Origin: JACPFV01 sp038043245
Lineage (GTDB): Bacteria > Pseudomonadota > Gammaproteobacteria > Nevskiales > Nevskiaceae
Length of the DNA: 64,000 nt
NCBI GenBank assembly: GCA_038043245.1
Contig: JBBTCH010000004.1
Location: forward strand, 36,091 to 100,090
Direction of reading: 5' to 3'
Below are positions 16,902 through 25,182 of this stretch, one piece after another. Both the position numbers and the translations under genes were made by a program. The stretch's first letter is position 1. The number at the start of each line of letters is the position of its first letter. The notes under the pieces are model-generated. The model did not search any database, was not told where the DNA came from, and saw only the letters and a program-made list of their open reading frames with translations.

Positions 16902-17822
16902 TTATTCCCCAATCAATGCAGCCGCGTAGTCAGCGGCGCGGAACGTTTCGAGGTCTTCCACCGCTTCACCGACGCCGATGAAACGCACCGGCAGACCGAG
17001 CTTGCGCGCCAATGCGAGCAGGATACCGCCCTTGGCGGTGCCGTCCAGTTTGGTGACGGCGAGTCCGGTGAGACCGACGGCTTCGTGGAATTGCAGCGCC
17101 TGATTCAGCGCGTTCTGGCCGGTGGTGGCATCCACCACCAGCAGGATCTCGTGCGGCGCCCCGGCGTCGTGCTTCTGGATGACACGTTTGATCTTGCGCA
17201 GTTCGTCCATCAGGTGCGCCTGCGTGTGCAGACGGCCGGCGGTGTCGGCGATGACCAGATCCATCCCGCGCGCCTTCGCCGATTGCACCGCGTCGAAAAT
17301 CACGCTGGCGGAATCGGCGCCCTCGTCCTGCGCGATCAGCGGCACCTGAGCGCGCTCGGCCCAGGTGCGCAGCTGTTGGGTGGCTGCCGCGCGAAACGTG
17401 TCGCCAGCGGCCAGCAGCACTTTTTTGTTTTCGCGTTTGTAGCGCAGCGCGAGTTTGCCGATGGTGGTGGTTTTGCCGACGCCGTTGACGCCCACCACCA
17501 TGCAGACGAAGGGGCGCGTGTGCCCGGTGATTTCCAGCGGTTTTTCGCAAGGCGCAAGCAGATCGAGCACGCTGGCCTTGAGCGCCGCGCGCAATTGCAT
17601 CGGCGTGTTCAACCGGCCTGACATCACCTCGCGGCGCAAGTGGCTGACGATGATCGCCGTCGCCTCGACGCCAGCGTCGGCGCTGAGCAGGCGGGTTTCG
17701 ATTTCCTCCAGGGCGTTTTCGCCGAGTTTGTCGGCGGTGAACAGCCGCGCGAGATCGGTGGTCAGCCACGAGTCACCGCGATTGAGTTTGCGGCGCAGCT
17801 TGGCCAGCGAGTTTTCAGTCAT
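16902..17822 (-). CDS. ftsY: Signal recognition particle receptor FtsY
   Basis: 306 residues from MTENSLAKLRRKL at 17822. SRP-type GTPase motifs: G1 GVNGVGKTTTIGKLA (about 112), DTAGRLHT (about 192) and TKLDGTAKGG (about 252). The protein is the NG domain only; the long acidic N-terminal region of the E. coli protein is absent, as in many other bacteria. A longer in-frame extension upstream was rejected because it overlaps the previous gene heavily and is low-complexity. Confidence 0.94.
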   Translation of the reverse strand: MTENSLAKLRRKLNRGDSWLTTDLARLFTADKLGENALEEIETRLLSADAGVEATAIIVSHLRREVMSGRLNTPMQLRAALKASVLDLLAPCEKPLEITGHTRPFVCMVVGVNGVGKTTTIGKLALRYKRENKKVLLAAGDTFRAAATQQLRTWAERAQVPLIAQDEGADSASVIFDAVQSAKARGMDLVIADTAGRLHTQAHLMDELRKIKRVIQKHDAGAPHEILLVVDATTGQNALNQALQFHEAVGLTGLAVTKLDGTAKGGILLALARKLGLPVRFIGVGEAVEDLETFRAADYAAALIGE

Positions 17823-19788
17823 GCAGTAGCCAGAGTTTGCGGCCGTCTGCGGCTGTGCGCTGTTCGCGTCTGAACTCCGCGACGTCGAGCAGGGTTTCCA
17901 GCGGCGGCGCATCCGCCGTTGTCAGCGGATAGTGCAGCAGGCCGAACTGGATCTTCGAGCGTTGCACGGCGAGGTGCCCGACCCAGATGCGTCTGTCTTT
18001 CTGCAATTGATAGGTCGAGGGCCAGAGCTGCAGCAGATACTGCGACTGATCATCGAGATCGCGTTTCAGCATCAGCGCCTGATGGCGGCCCTCGTGCACC
18101 TGCGGCAGCACCGGCAGTTCGCCGATCGGCGCGTCGGTGGCCAGCCAGCGCAGCATGTTGGGCAGCGACAGCCGATAAGGCCAGCTCCAGCCTTGAATCA
18201 CCAGCGCGTTCTCGATGGCCCGCAGATCGCCGGCCCACTGGATGTCGAAGACCGTCTTCTGGCGGCCGGCCATGTCCACCCGCTGCGCCGGCAGTTTCTC
18301 GTAGTCGTGAGTCAGCCATTGCTGCAGGCTCAGGGTTTCGAGGCGCCACTTCGGTTGCGCGGCCTGCGCGCGCGGCTGATAACCGGCCGACCAGTGCGCG
18401 GCGGCGGCGATGACGAAAGCGCCCAGCACCAGCGGCACGAAATGCGCGGCGGCGACACGTTCGGCGCGATGGCGTCGGTAGCCCAGGCCTAGCGCCGCGA
18501 CCCAGATCAGGCCGGAGATCATCGCGTACAGCGCCATGCTGAACCACTGCGCGCCCAGATACAGCTCGGCCAGCAGGATCAGCAGCAGCAGCGCGGTCGC
18601 CGTGCCGTAGAAACGGATGCGCACGGCCGTGTGACGTCGCGTGGCCAGCAGCACCGGCATGAAGCCGTAGATGATCGTCGCCAGCACCAGTTCGCGTCCG
18701 GAAAAATGCGCCGACAGTTCGCCGTGGTAGAACTCCAGCGGCGTGTTGAAGGTTGGCAGCGCGAACAGGCCCAGAGAGATCACGCCGCCGAACGCGACCG
18801 CCGCGATCCAGTGCGCCACCGCGCGGTCGCGCGATTTCCAGGCCAGCGCGATCAGCGTCGCCAGCGCCACCGGCCCGTACACCGGCCATTCGCCCAGTTG
18901 CGCGATGGCGACGGCGGCGGCGGTGGCCCACGGCGTGTGCAGATCCTGCAGGCTCTGATAAATGAACGCATCCAGCGCCGGCGGATATTCGCGCCAGCCC
19001 AGCCCCCACCACAGCGTCAGCCAGGCCGCGCCGAGCAGCAGCAGCAGGCCGGCGACGATCAACAGTCCCGGTGTTTCCGGCTGATCGGGGTCGGCGAGTG
19101 CTTCGCCGAGCCGGCCGAGCCGGCGATGGCGGTGGCTCCAGTCGAGCAGGCGGTGCAGCCAGTCTTCGGCATGCCCTTGCGCCGTGCCGATGACGCGCCG
19201 TGACAAGGCGAAGCCGACCCACACCAGCACGATCAGCAGCACCATCAACACCGCCAGACGTGCGGCCACTTCCGTTGCCAATGCCAGCGAGGCGCTGAAC
19301 ATCACGCCCAGCACGATCAGTCCAACGGCCCACGACAGACAGGACGCCAGTTCGATCAGCAGGAACTTCCAGGGGGGCATCCGCTGCGCGCCGGCGAGGG
19401 CGCCGACAAAGGGGCGGATCAGGCCGACATAACGGCCGATCAGCAGACCTTGCGTGCCATTGCGCTGCATCAGGCTGCGCGCCCGGCGGATCGCTTCCGG
19501 ATAACGCAGTGCCCATTTCGATTGCAGCATGCGTTCGCCGTAGTGCCGGCCAATCCAGAAATTAAAGTAATCGCCGGACATTGCGCCGAGCGTCGCCACC
19601 GCCGTCATCTGCCAGAACTCGTACAGGCCGAAGGTGACGGCGGCGCCGGCTGCGAACAGCACCAGCGTGGTCGGGATCAATGAGCCGAGAACAATCAGTG
19701 ATTCCAGCGCGCAAAACAAAAACAGCAACGCGACCGAAATCGCCGGATAGCGCGCCAGCCAGTCGAGCGCGGCCTGCAGTTCGTTCAA
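17815..19788 (-). CDS. DedA-family/PAP2-phosphatase fusion with LssY-like C-terminus
   Basis: 657 residues. Residues 1-210 form a DedA/SNARE-associated membrane domain (SGDYFNFWIGRHYG, GRYVGLIRPFVGALAG). Residues about 250-440 are a PAP2-type membrane phosphatase with helices around QLGEWPVYGPVAL and a GYRRHRAERVAA end. Residues about 480-650 match the LssY C-terminal domain (LQQWLTHDYEKLP, ALVIQGWSWPYR). Such fusions are thought to handle undecaprenyl or other lipid phosphates. Its 3' end overlaps the ftsY start by 8 nt, and its start overlaps the hemL stop by 4 nt. Confidence 0.88.
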   Translation of the reverse strand: MNELQAALDWLARYPAISVALLFLFCALESLIVLGSLIPTTLVLFAAGAAVTFGLYEFWQMTAVATLGAMSGDYFNFWIGRHYGERMLQSKWALRYPEAIRRARSLMQRNGTQGLLIGRYVGLIRPFVGALAGAQRMPPWKFLLIELASCLSWAVGLIVLGVMFSASLALATEVAARLAVLMVLLIVLVWVGFALSRRVIGTAQGHAEDWLHRLLDWSHRHRRLGRLGEALADPDQPETPGLLIVAGLLLLLGAAWLTLWWGLGWREYPPALDAFIYQSLQDLHTPWATAAAVAIAQLGEWPVYGPVALATLIALAWKSRDRAVAHWIAAVAFGGVISLGLFALPTFNTPLEFYHGELSAHFSGRELVLATIIYGFMPVLLATRRHTAVRIRFYGTATALLLLILLAELYLGAQWFSMALYAMISGLIWVAALGLGYRRHRAERVAAAHFVPLVLGAFVIAAAAHWSAGYQPRAQAAQPKWRLETLSLQQWLTHDYEKLPAQRVDMAGRQKTVFDIQWAGDLRAIENALVIQGWSWPYRLSLPNMLRWLATDAPIGELPVLPQVHEGRHQALMLKRDLDDQSQYLLQLWPSTYQLQKDRRIWVGHLAVQRSKIQFGLLHYPLTTADAPPLETLLDVAEFRREQRTAADGRKLWLLHD

Positions 19789-21059
19789 GCGGTGAAAGCC
19801 TTGGCAGCAGCCTTGAGCGTGAAATCAATCTCGGCTTCGCCGTGCGCCGCCGAAACAAACCCGGCCTCGTAGGCGCTGGGCGCCAGATACACGCCAGCGT
19901 CGAGCATGGCGTGGAAGAAACGCTTGAAGCGCTCGGCGTCGGCGCGCATGACATCGGCGAATCCGTTGATTGGGCCTTGATGAAAATACAGCCCGAACAT
20001 GCTGCCGACCTGCGTGGTCGTGAACGCCACGCCGGCATTTTTTGCGCGGGTACGCAGTCCGCCCAGCAATTGCGCGGTGGTTTTTTCCAAGCGCGCATAC
20101 AGCGCCGGATCATCGAGCTGGCGCAAAACCGCAAGGCCAGCTGCCATCGCCAGCGGATTGCCGGACAGCGTGCCGGCCTGATACACGGGCCCCAGCGGCG
20201 CCAGCTTCTGCATCACTTCGCGGCGCCCGCCAAACGCGCCCACCGGCAGGCCGCCGCCGATGATCTTGCCGAGCGTGATCAGATCGGCAGTGACGCCGTA
20301 CAGCCCCGCCGCGCCGCGCGGGTGCACGCGAAAGCCGGTCATCACCTCGTCGAAAATCAGCAGCGCGCCGTGCGCGTCGCAGAGTTTGCGCAGGCCCTGC
20401 AGGAAGCCTTTGGCGGGCGGCACGCAGTTCATGTTGCCGGCAACCGGTTCGACGATGACGCAGGCGATCTTGTTCTTGTTGGCGTCGAACAGGGTCTCGA
20501 CGCTGGCGAGGTCGTTAAAGATCGCAGTCAGCGTGTGGCGCGCGAAATCGGCAGGCACGCCGGGCGAGGTCGGCACGCCGAAGGTCAATGCGCCACTGCC
20601 GGCCTTGACCAGCAGTGCATCGCTGTGACCGTGATAGCAACCCTCGAACTTGATCAGCGCATCGCGGCCTGTGTATCCGCGCGCCAGCCGGATCGCGCTC
20701 ATCGTCGCTTCGGTGCCGCTGTTGCACAGCCGCACCTGTTCCAGCCCCGGCACGCGCGCGCACAGCAGTTCGGCCATCTCGATTTCCAGTTCGGTCGGCG
20801 CGCCATAACTGATGCCGACGGCGGACTGTTTCTGGAGGGCGGCGACTACCGCCGGAGGCTGGTGGCCGAGGATCATCGGCCCCCAGGAGCCGACATAGTC
20901 CACATATTTTTTGCCGTCGGCATCGAACAGGTAGGCGCTTTCGGCGCGTGCGATGAAGCGCGGTACGCCGCCGACCGCCTTGAACGCGCGCACCGGTGAA
21001 TTCACTCCGCCGGGAATGGTTTTCTGGGCGCGCTGGAACAGCTCTTCAGATCGTTTCAT
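19785..21059 (-). CDS. hemL: Glutamate-1-semialdehyde 2,1-aminomutase
   Basis: 424 residues from MKRSEELFQRAQK at 21059. It is a class III aminotransferase: GTEATMSAIRLAR (about 120), IFDEVMTGFR (about 240) and the PLP lysine in LITLGKIIGGG (about 265). It converts glutamate-1-semialdehyde to 5-aminolevulinate for haem. The start overlaps the thiE stop by 4 nt, linking haem and thiamine genes in one leftward unit. Confidence 0.95.
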   Translation of the reverse strand: MKRSEELFQRAQKTIPGGVNSPVRAFKAVGGVPRFIARAESAYLFDADGKKYVDYVGSWGPMILGHQPPAVVAALQKQSAVGISYGAPTELEIEMAELLCARVPGLEQVRLCNSGTEATMSAIRLARGYTGRDALIKFEGCYHGHSDALLVKAGSGALTFGVPTSPGVPADFARHTLTAIFNDLASVETLFDANKNKIACVIVEPVAGNMNCVPPAKGFLQGLRKLCDAHGALLIFDEVMTGFRVHPRGAAGLYGVTADLITLGKIIGGGLPVGAFGGRREVMQKLAPLGPVYQAGTLSGNPLAMAAGLAVLRQLDDPALYARLEKTTAQLLGGLRTRAKNAGVAFTTTQVGSMFGLYFHQGPINGFADVMRADAERFKRFFHAMLDAGVYLAPSAYEAGFVSAAHGEAEIDFTLKAAAKAFTA

Positions 21060-21667
21060 TCGAATAGTTTTGTGTAGGCCCTTGCCGCCGCTTCGATGTC
21101 TGCTGCACCGAACACGCCCTCCACGGCCGCGACCAGGTCGGCGCCGGCGGCGATCACCGAAGCGCCATTGGCCGGCGTGATGCCGCCGATGCCGCAAACC
21201 GCAACGCCGAGTGTCCGTGCCTGCATCAGCAATTCTAAGTCGGCCGGCGGCGCGCTGGGCTTGGTACGCGAGGAAAATAAACGTCCGAACGCCACATAAC
21301 TGACACCTTCGGCAACGGCGCTACGCGCGGTTTCGAGCGAGTTGCCGCAGCTGGCGCCGATGATGGCGCTAGCCCCCAGTTGTTTCCGCGCCGCGGCGAT
21401 CGAGCCGTCGCTGCGGCCCAGATGCACGCCATTGGCCCCGATATCGGCGGCAAGATCGGCGTTGTCGTTGATGATCAGGCGTGCACCGTGCTGGTGGCAC
21501 AGCGTCAGCAGGGACTGGGCATTCTTGCGTTGCCGCGCCGCATCTGATTTTTTGTCTCGGTACTGGATCCATGCCGCGCCGCCACGCAAGGCGGCTTCGA
21601 CGCTGCGCAGCAGCAGGGAAGTCTCGGCACAGATGGCCTCGGAGGTGATGGCGTAGAGGCCGCGCAT
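21056..21667 (-). CDS. thiE: Thiamine-phosphate synthase
   Basis: 203 residues with the TIM-barrel ThiE pattern: IQYRDKKSD (about 35), NDNADLAADIGANGVHLGRSD (split around 70-88), SCGNSLETA (about 105) and GIGGITPAN (about 160). It joins the thiazole and pyrimidine moieties to make thiamine phosphate. The pyrimidine donor is made by ThiD, encoded 3 nt upstream. Confidence 0.93.
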   Translation of the reverse strand: MRGLYAITSEAICAETSLLLRSVEAALRGGAAWIQYRDKKSDAARQRKNAQSLLTLCHQHGARLIINDNADLAADIGANGVHLGRSDGSIAAARKQLGASAIIGASCGNSLETARSAVAEGVSYVAFGRLFSSRTKPSAPPADLELLMQARTLGVAVCGIGGITPANGASVIAAGADLVAAVEGVFGAADIEAAARAYTKLFE

Positions 21668-21670
21668 TGT

Positions 21671-22447
21671 TTACGCCAGGCGTCCCGGGATCTTTCGACC
21701 CTGGCCCGAACGAAAGGCGCGTGAGAGGGACTCGAAGGTGTAGCGCTGCGCGTCTTCCAGCGCCTGCGCCATCGGCAGGCCGCGTGCGAGAAGGGCCGAA
21801 ATGGCGGACGCCAGCGTGCAGCCGGCGCCATGGAAGGAATCGGACAGTCGCGGCCACTCGAAGCGATGCGAGCTGTTCGCTGAGTACCAATGGTTGGTCA
21901 CAACGGCCCCGGGTTCGTCACCACCCGTAATCAGCACGTGCGGCACGCCCATCGCCAGCAAGGCTTTTCCGCAGTCGTCGAGCGAATCCCTGCGCGTCAG
22001 CCGGCGTGCTTCGGCGGCATTGGGCGTCAGCACCGTGACCTGCGGCAGCAGGTGCTCCAGCGTCGCCGCCTGCAGTGCTGCCGAAGTCAGGCTGGCGCCG
22101 CCGCCGGCGCGCAGGATCGGGTCCAGCACTACCGGGACTTTTGTCTGAGCGATGGCCGAGCACAAGACCGGAATCTGCTGGGTGTCGCCCAGCAGGCCGA
22201 TCTTGAGTGCGGCAATTGAACAGTCGGCCAATAACGTTTCAATCTGCGCAGCCAACAGGATGGGGGCGACCGCAGAGACGCGCACGACATCTTGTGTGTC
22301 CTGCACGGTATGCGCGGTGATCAGGCTCAGGGCGTGTCCGCCATTGGCCGCGACCGCTTCGATATCGGCATGGATGCCGGCGCCACCCGTGGGATCGTGA
22401 CCCGAGCAGCACAAGACCAGCGGGCGTTGCGAAGGATTCGTTGTCAT
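21671..22447 (-). CDS. thiD: Hydroxymethylpyrimidine (phosphate) kinase
   Basis: 258 residues of ribokinase-like fold: CCSGHDPTGGAGIHAD (about 13-28) is the substrate-binding start of ThiD, and DPILRAGGG (about 105) and the anion-hole GAGCTLASAISA (about 207) complete the site. It phosphorylates HMP to HMP-PP for ThiE. First gene of the thiD-thiE-hemL-DedA/PAP2-ftsY run; the 160-bp gap upstream should hold the promoter. I saw no TPP riboswitch. Confidence 0.93.
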   Translation of the reverse strand: MTTNPSQRPLVLCCSGHDPTGGAGIHADIEAVAANGGHALSLITAHTVQDTQDVVRVSAVAPILLAAQIETLLADCSIAALKIGLLGDTQQIPVLCSAIAQTKVPVVLDPILRAGGGASLTSAALQAATLEHLLPQVTVLTPNAAEARRLTRRDSLDDCGKALLAMGVPHVLITGGDEPGAVVTNHWYSANSSHRFEWPRLSDSFHGAGCTLASAISALLARGLPMAQALEDAQRYTFESLSRAFRSGQGRKIPGRLA

Positions 22448-22534
22448 GTGTCGAATTGGTTACAAATTATCCGTTACCGACTTTGTGCCGGTTTTTCGGC
22501 GCGGATACGAAATGCGTAGCGGCTTTTTCACAGC

Positions 22535-22559
22535 CTTGTCCACAGCCTCTGTGGGCAAG
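22535..22559. repeat. Inverted repeat with DnaA-box-like arms
   Basis: CTTGTCCACAG and CTGTGGGCAAG are 11-bp arms with one mismatch around CCT. Each arm contains a nonamer near the DnaA consensus (TTGTCCACA, TTGCCCACA). It sits in the gap between thiD and mtgA, just past the mtgA stop, so it may simply be a terminator hairpin without a U-run. Confidence 0.35.
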
Positions 22560-22606
22560 TCGGGAATCTGGCGTGGCGGCCGGCACTTGCGTCACTCAGT
22601 TCGGAT

Positions 22607-23368
22607 TTACGTTGAGTCTGGGGTCAGGTAACTGCGCCGCGGGCCTTCGGGCCGGGGCAGCTGGTCAGGCGGGACGAGATCGGCCGGATCGGTGTCGGAC
22701 CCAAGATCCTCTTCGGGTTCCGACTGCAGCGGACGGTAGCCCATCTGCCCGAGTATCCATTGCGCGCGCTTTTGCACGTACGGCCCCGGACTCGCAGCCC
22801 TCCATTTACGCGGCCTCGGCAACACCGCGGCCAGTCGCGCCGCTTGTTCCGGCGACAGCTTGGCTGCCGATACACCAAAAAATCTCTGTGCCGCGGCCTC
22901 GGCTCCGTAAATGCCCGGGCCGAACTCGGCGATGTTCAGATACATCTCGAGGATGCGCGGCTTGGGTAAGCAGGCCTCGATCAGCACGGTGAAGCTGACT
23001 TCCAGCCCCTTGCGCAGCCAGCTGCGCTCGTTCCACAGGAACAGGTTCTTGGCGACCTGCTGACTGATGGTGCTGGCGCCACGCACGCGACGGCTTTTCT
23101 GGTTGTGCGCCAGCGCCTTCTCGATGGCTTCGAAATCAAAGCCGTTGTGGCTCCAGAACTTCTGGTCTTCGGCGGCGAGTACCGCTTTGCGTAGCGCGTC
23201 GGCGTGGGCTGTGGCGGGCACCCAGCGGTAATCCACCGGCTGTGTCGGACTCAGCAGCATGAAGGCGCTGGTCGGCGGCGGCAGCCAGCGCAGGCCGACC
23301 ACCACCATCGGCGGTGTCAGCAAGGCGAGCAGCAACAGCCACAGGAATGTCTGCCACAGGCTTTTCAT
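22607..23368 (-). CDS. mtgA: Monofunctional biosynthetic peptidoglycan transglycosylase
   Basis: 253 residues. One N-terminal TM anchor (LWQTFLWLLLLALLTPPMVVVGL) is followed by a GT51 domain with the catalytic glutamates in AAEDQKFWSHNGFD (about 67) and the GASTISQQVAKNLFLW block (about 97). It polymerises glycan strands from lipid II. A proline/acid-rich tail of about 30 residues extends beyond the domain. Confidence 0.93.
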   Translation of the reverse strand: MKSLWQTFLWLLLLALLTPPMVVVGLRWLPPPTSAFMLLSPTQPVDYRWVPATAHADALRKAVLAAEDQKFWSHNGFDFEAIEKALAHNQKSRRVRGASTISQQVAKNLFLWNERSWLRKGLEVSFTVLIEACLPKPRILEMYLNIAEFGPGIYGAEAAAQRFFGVSAAKLSPEQAARLAAVLPRPRKWRAASPGPYVQKRAQWILGQMGYRPLQSEPEEDLGSDTDPADLVPPDQLPRPEGPRRSYLTPDST

Positions 23369-23438
23369 CGGATGCGCACGATAGCTGCCCCGTTATTCCA
23401 GCGAAAGTCAGTTTCTGCATTATCGCGGTTGCAAAAAT

Positions 23439-23455
23439 GTAACGCACTACGTTAC
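23439..23455. promoter_or_regulatory. higBA operator palindrome
   Basis: GTAACG-CACTA-CGTTAC is a perfect 6-bp-arm inverted repeat 11 bp before the toxin start codon. HigA-type antitoxins bind such short palindromes and repress their own promoter, so this is the expected autoregulatory site; the assignment is inferred from position and symmetry. Confidence 0.6.
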
Positions 23456-23466
23456 GATTACCCGCA

Positions 23467-23745
23467 ATGATCCGCAGCTTCCGGCATCGCGGCCTGCAAC
23501 GGTTCTTCGAGACCGGCAGCAAGGCCGGCATCCAGCCCAAACACGCGGCGAAACTGCGCCTGCAACTCGGCGCGCTCAACCGGGCGAAGGCGCCGCAAGA
23601 TATGGACGCGCCCGGCTGGCGCCTCCATCCGCTATCCGGCGCGCTCGCCGGGCATTGGTCGGTGTGGGTGGATCAGAACTGGCGGTTGACGTTTGCGCTG
23701 AAAGATGGCGAGGCAGAGTTAGTGGACTATCAAGACTATCACTGA
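23467..23745 (+). CDS. higB: HigB/RelE-type toxin
   Basis: 92 residues with the HigB pattern: MIRSFRHRGLQRFFETG at the start, RLQLGALNRAKAPQDM (about 31) and the core WRLHPLSGALAGHWSVWV (about 51). The family are ribosome-dependent mRNA interferases. It precedes its antitoxin by 11 nt, the reversed toxin-first order typical of hig loci. Confidence 0.88.
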   Translation: MIRSFRHRGLQRFFETGSKAGIQPKHAAKLRLQLGALNRAKAPQDMDAPGWRLHPLSGALAGHWSVWVDQNWRLTFALKDGEAELVDYQDYH

Positions 23746-23756
23746 GGGAGAACGAA

Positions 23757-24047
23757 ATGCCTATGCACAACCCTCCGCACCCCGGCGAAGTGCTTGCCGA
23801 ATGGCTGAGCGAGGTGACATTGACCGAAGCCGCGCGCCGGCTGCGGGTGTCGCGCGTTTCGCTGTCCCGCATCGTCAACGGTGCACACGGCCTTTCGGCC
23901 GACATGGACTTGCGCCTGTCGAAAGCGCTTGGCACTACGCCCGGGTTCTGGTTGGGCTTGCAAACCGACTGGGATTTGTTTCGGGCGCAGCGCCGCTTCA
24001 AGGCATCGGGCGTGAAGCCGTTTCCAGAGCTGCGAAAAGCGGCCTAG
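23757..24047 (+). CDS. higA: HigA-type antitoxin, XRE family
   Basis: 96 residues from MPMHNPPHPGEVLAEWL; the AGGGAGAACGAA just upstream is a good ribosome-binding site. The helix-turn-helix is LTEAARRLRVSRVSLSRIV (about 21-39), and LGTTPGFWLGLQTDWDL is the usual HigA follow-up. It neutralises HigB and should repress the operon through the palindrome at 23439. Confidence 0.9.
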   Translation: MPMHNPPHPGEVLAEWLSEVTLTEAARRLRVSRVSLSRIVNGAHGLSADMDLRLSKALGTTPGFWLGLQTDWDLFRAQRRFKASGVKPFPELRKAA

Positions 24048-24050
24048 ATA

Positions 24051-24102
24051 CGCCGCCCGCTTGGGCCGTTTTCAGGCCTCAAATCGCTTCAAGCGGGTGG
24101 CG
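24051..24102. repeat. Intergenic inverted-repeat element, copy D
   Basis: CGCCGCCCGCTTG (24051-24063) and CAAGCGGGTGGCG (24090-24102) are 13-bp inverted ends with one mismatch; the inside contains GGCC-GTTTTCA-GGCC. Read on the minus strand, GGCCTGAAAACGGCCCAAGCGGG lines up with GGCCTGAAAA...CTCCAAGCGGG of copy C. It lies 3 bp after the antitoxin stop and may also serve as its terminator hairpin. Confidence 0.6.
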
Positions 24103-24154
24103 TTGTAGTGACACCTTTTCAAGACTCATACTCACGCTATGGGTTATCTCCACC

Positions 24155-24180
24155 GTAGGGCGGGTCAAGACCCGCCCTAC
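24155..24180. repeat. Perfect palindromic repeat, left of the orphan gene
   Basis: GTAGGGCGGGT-CAAG-ACCCGCCCTAC has perfect 11-bp arms. A second, partly decayed copy follows the next gene at 25020-25041, so the gene is bracketed by the same motif. Confidence 0.65.
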
Positions 24181-24199
24181 TCGCTTAGACGAGATTCAA

Positions 24200-25015
24200 A
24201 TGCCACGAATCAAATCTGCCCAGAGAAGCCACCCCCCAGGCTTGGGAGCTGTCTTGACAATGCTGTCGTTGACAGCATTGTTGAGTCCACTGTCATCGCC
24301 ATTATGGGCTGCGTCTTCCGCCGACTCACCGATACACGATTCCGTACTCGGTACGGAACGTAAGTTTAGTGCCTGGGCCTACGGACGGTCCTTTGCTGAT
24401 CGTTTTGATTTGCCAGTCTTGCAAGATGAGAGTTTGCCCAATGAAATTGAGGCAATGGAGTTTCGTGTGCAGTACCGTGTGCTGGATGCAGGCGCGTCTT
24501 TTTATGATTGTCAACTTCACGTCTACCTAAACAACAAACTCGACATTCTTTACCCGGAGGGTGATGTCGGATCTAGGGACACGCTTACGCTGGGCGATCG
24601 CGGGTTGATTTCGAAAATGCCAAATCCGGAAGATCGACTTTTCCACTGGAGGGAGACCCGCAAGTATCTAAACAAAGCAAACTTTCTAGCCACTAGAGAC
24701 AAAATGCCTTCATTTGGTGGCAGCGTTCCTATTACAAACTATAGAAAATATTTTCTGCCAGATGTAGCCTATTTGGCTTATAGCGTGGGTTGTGGATACG
24801 TCGTTAACCCAGATGAATACAAGTTTTCGCTTTGGATTAAGAAGAGGGGCGATCCCAAAGAGAGCGGTGGCAAAAAAGAAGCCGTTAGTGATCCTGCCCA
24901 TGGTTTTTACCAGTTCCACATCCCTCAATCTTTTGTAGAACGATTCTATCCGCCAGCGAGAAAAGCAGCTAAAGAAAACAGCGCACGAATTGCTACAGAT
25001 AACAAAGCGCGGTAG
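24200..25015 (+). CDS. Exported protein of unknown function, AT-richer orphan gene
   Basis: 271 residues from the ATG at 24200. Signal peptide: basic start, hydrophobic LGAVLTMLSLTALLSPL, cleavage probably after LWAA. The mature protein has no motif I recognise; it looks like a periplasmic beta-rich protein with two cysteines (FYDCQLHV, YSVGCGYV) that could pair. Codon use is visibly richer in A/T than all neighbours (for example runs such as AACAAAGCAAAC), and palindromic repeats bracket the gene. Both point to recent acquisition. The lysine-rich C-terminal tail is probably disordered. Confidence 0.7.
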   Translation: MPRIKSAQRSHPPGLGAVLTMLSLTALLSPLSSPLWAASSADSPIHDSVLGTERKFSAWAYGRSFADRFDLPVLQDESLPNEIEAMEFRVQYRVLDAGASFYDCQLHVYLNNKLDILYPEGDVGSRDTLTLGDRGLISKMPNPEDRLFHWRETRKYLNKANFLATRDKMPSFGGSVPITNYRKYFLPDVAYLAYSVGCGYVVNPDEYKFSLWIKKRGDPKESGGKKEAVSDPAHGFYQFHIPQSFVERFYPPARKAAKENSARIATDNKAR

Positions 25016-25019
25016 CGCG

Positions 25020-25182
25020 GTAGGGCGGGTCATGACCCGCCTGTCGAGGATGGCACCAACAACAATGCATGCGGGTAGCGTGGCCCATCCTTGGGCCACG
25101 TCTTTCAGACTCGCTTCGCTCGCCCAAATGCGTTTCATACGCATTTGTTCCGCCGCTGCGCGGCTAATCCGCTCTACGGATT
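25020..25182. repeat. Block of four consecutive palindromes between convergent genes
   Basis: In order: GTAGGGCGGGT/ACCCGCC (25020-25041), CGTGGCCCA-TCCT-TGGGCCACG (25079-25100), CAAATGCGT-TTCAT-ACGCATTTG (25125-25147) and AATCCG-CTCTA-CGGATT (25166-25182, running into the metF 3' end). All arms are perfect or nearly so. The block could hold terminators for both convergent genes or be a composite REP-like element. No reading frame is supported here. Confidence 0.6.

Noticed and set aside
22448..22606. Possible chromosomal origin because of DnaA-box-like repeats
   Set aside because: Only two imperfect nonamers, with no dnaA/dnaN/gyrB genes and no AT-rich unwinding region nearby.
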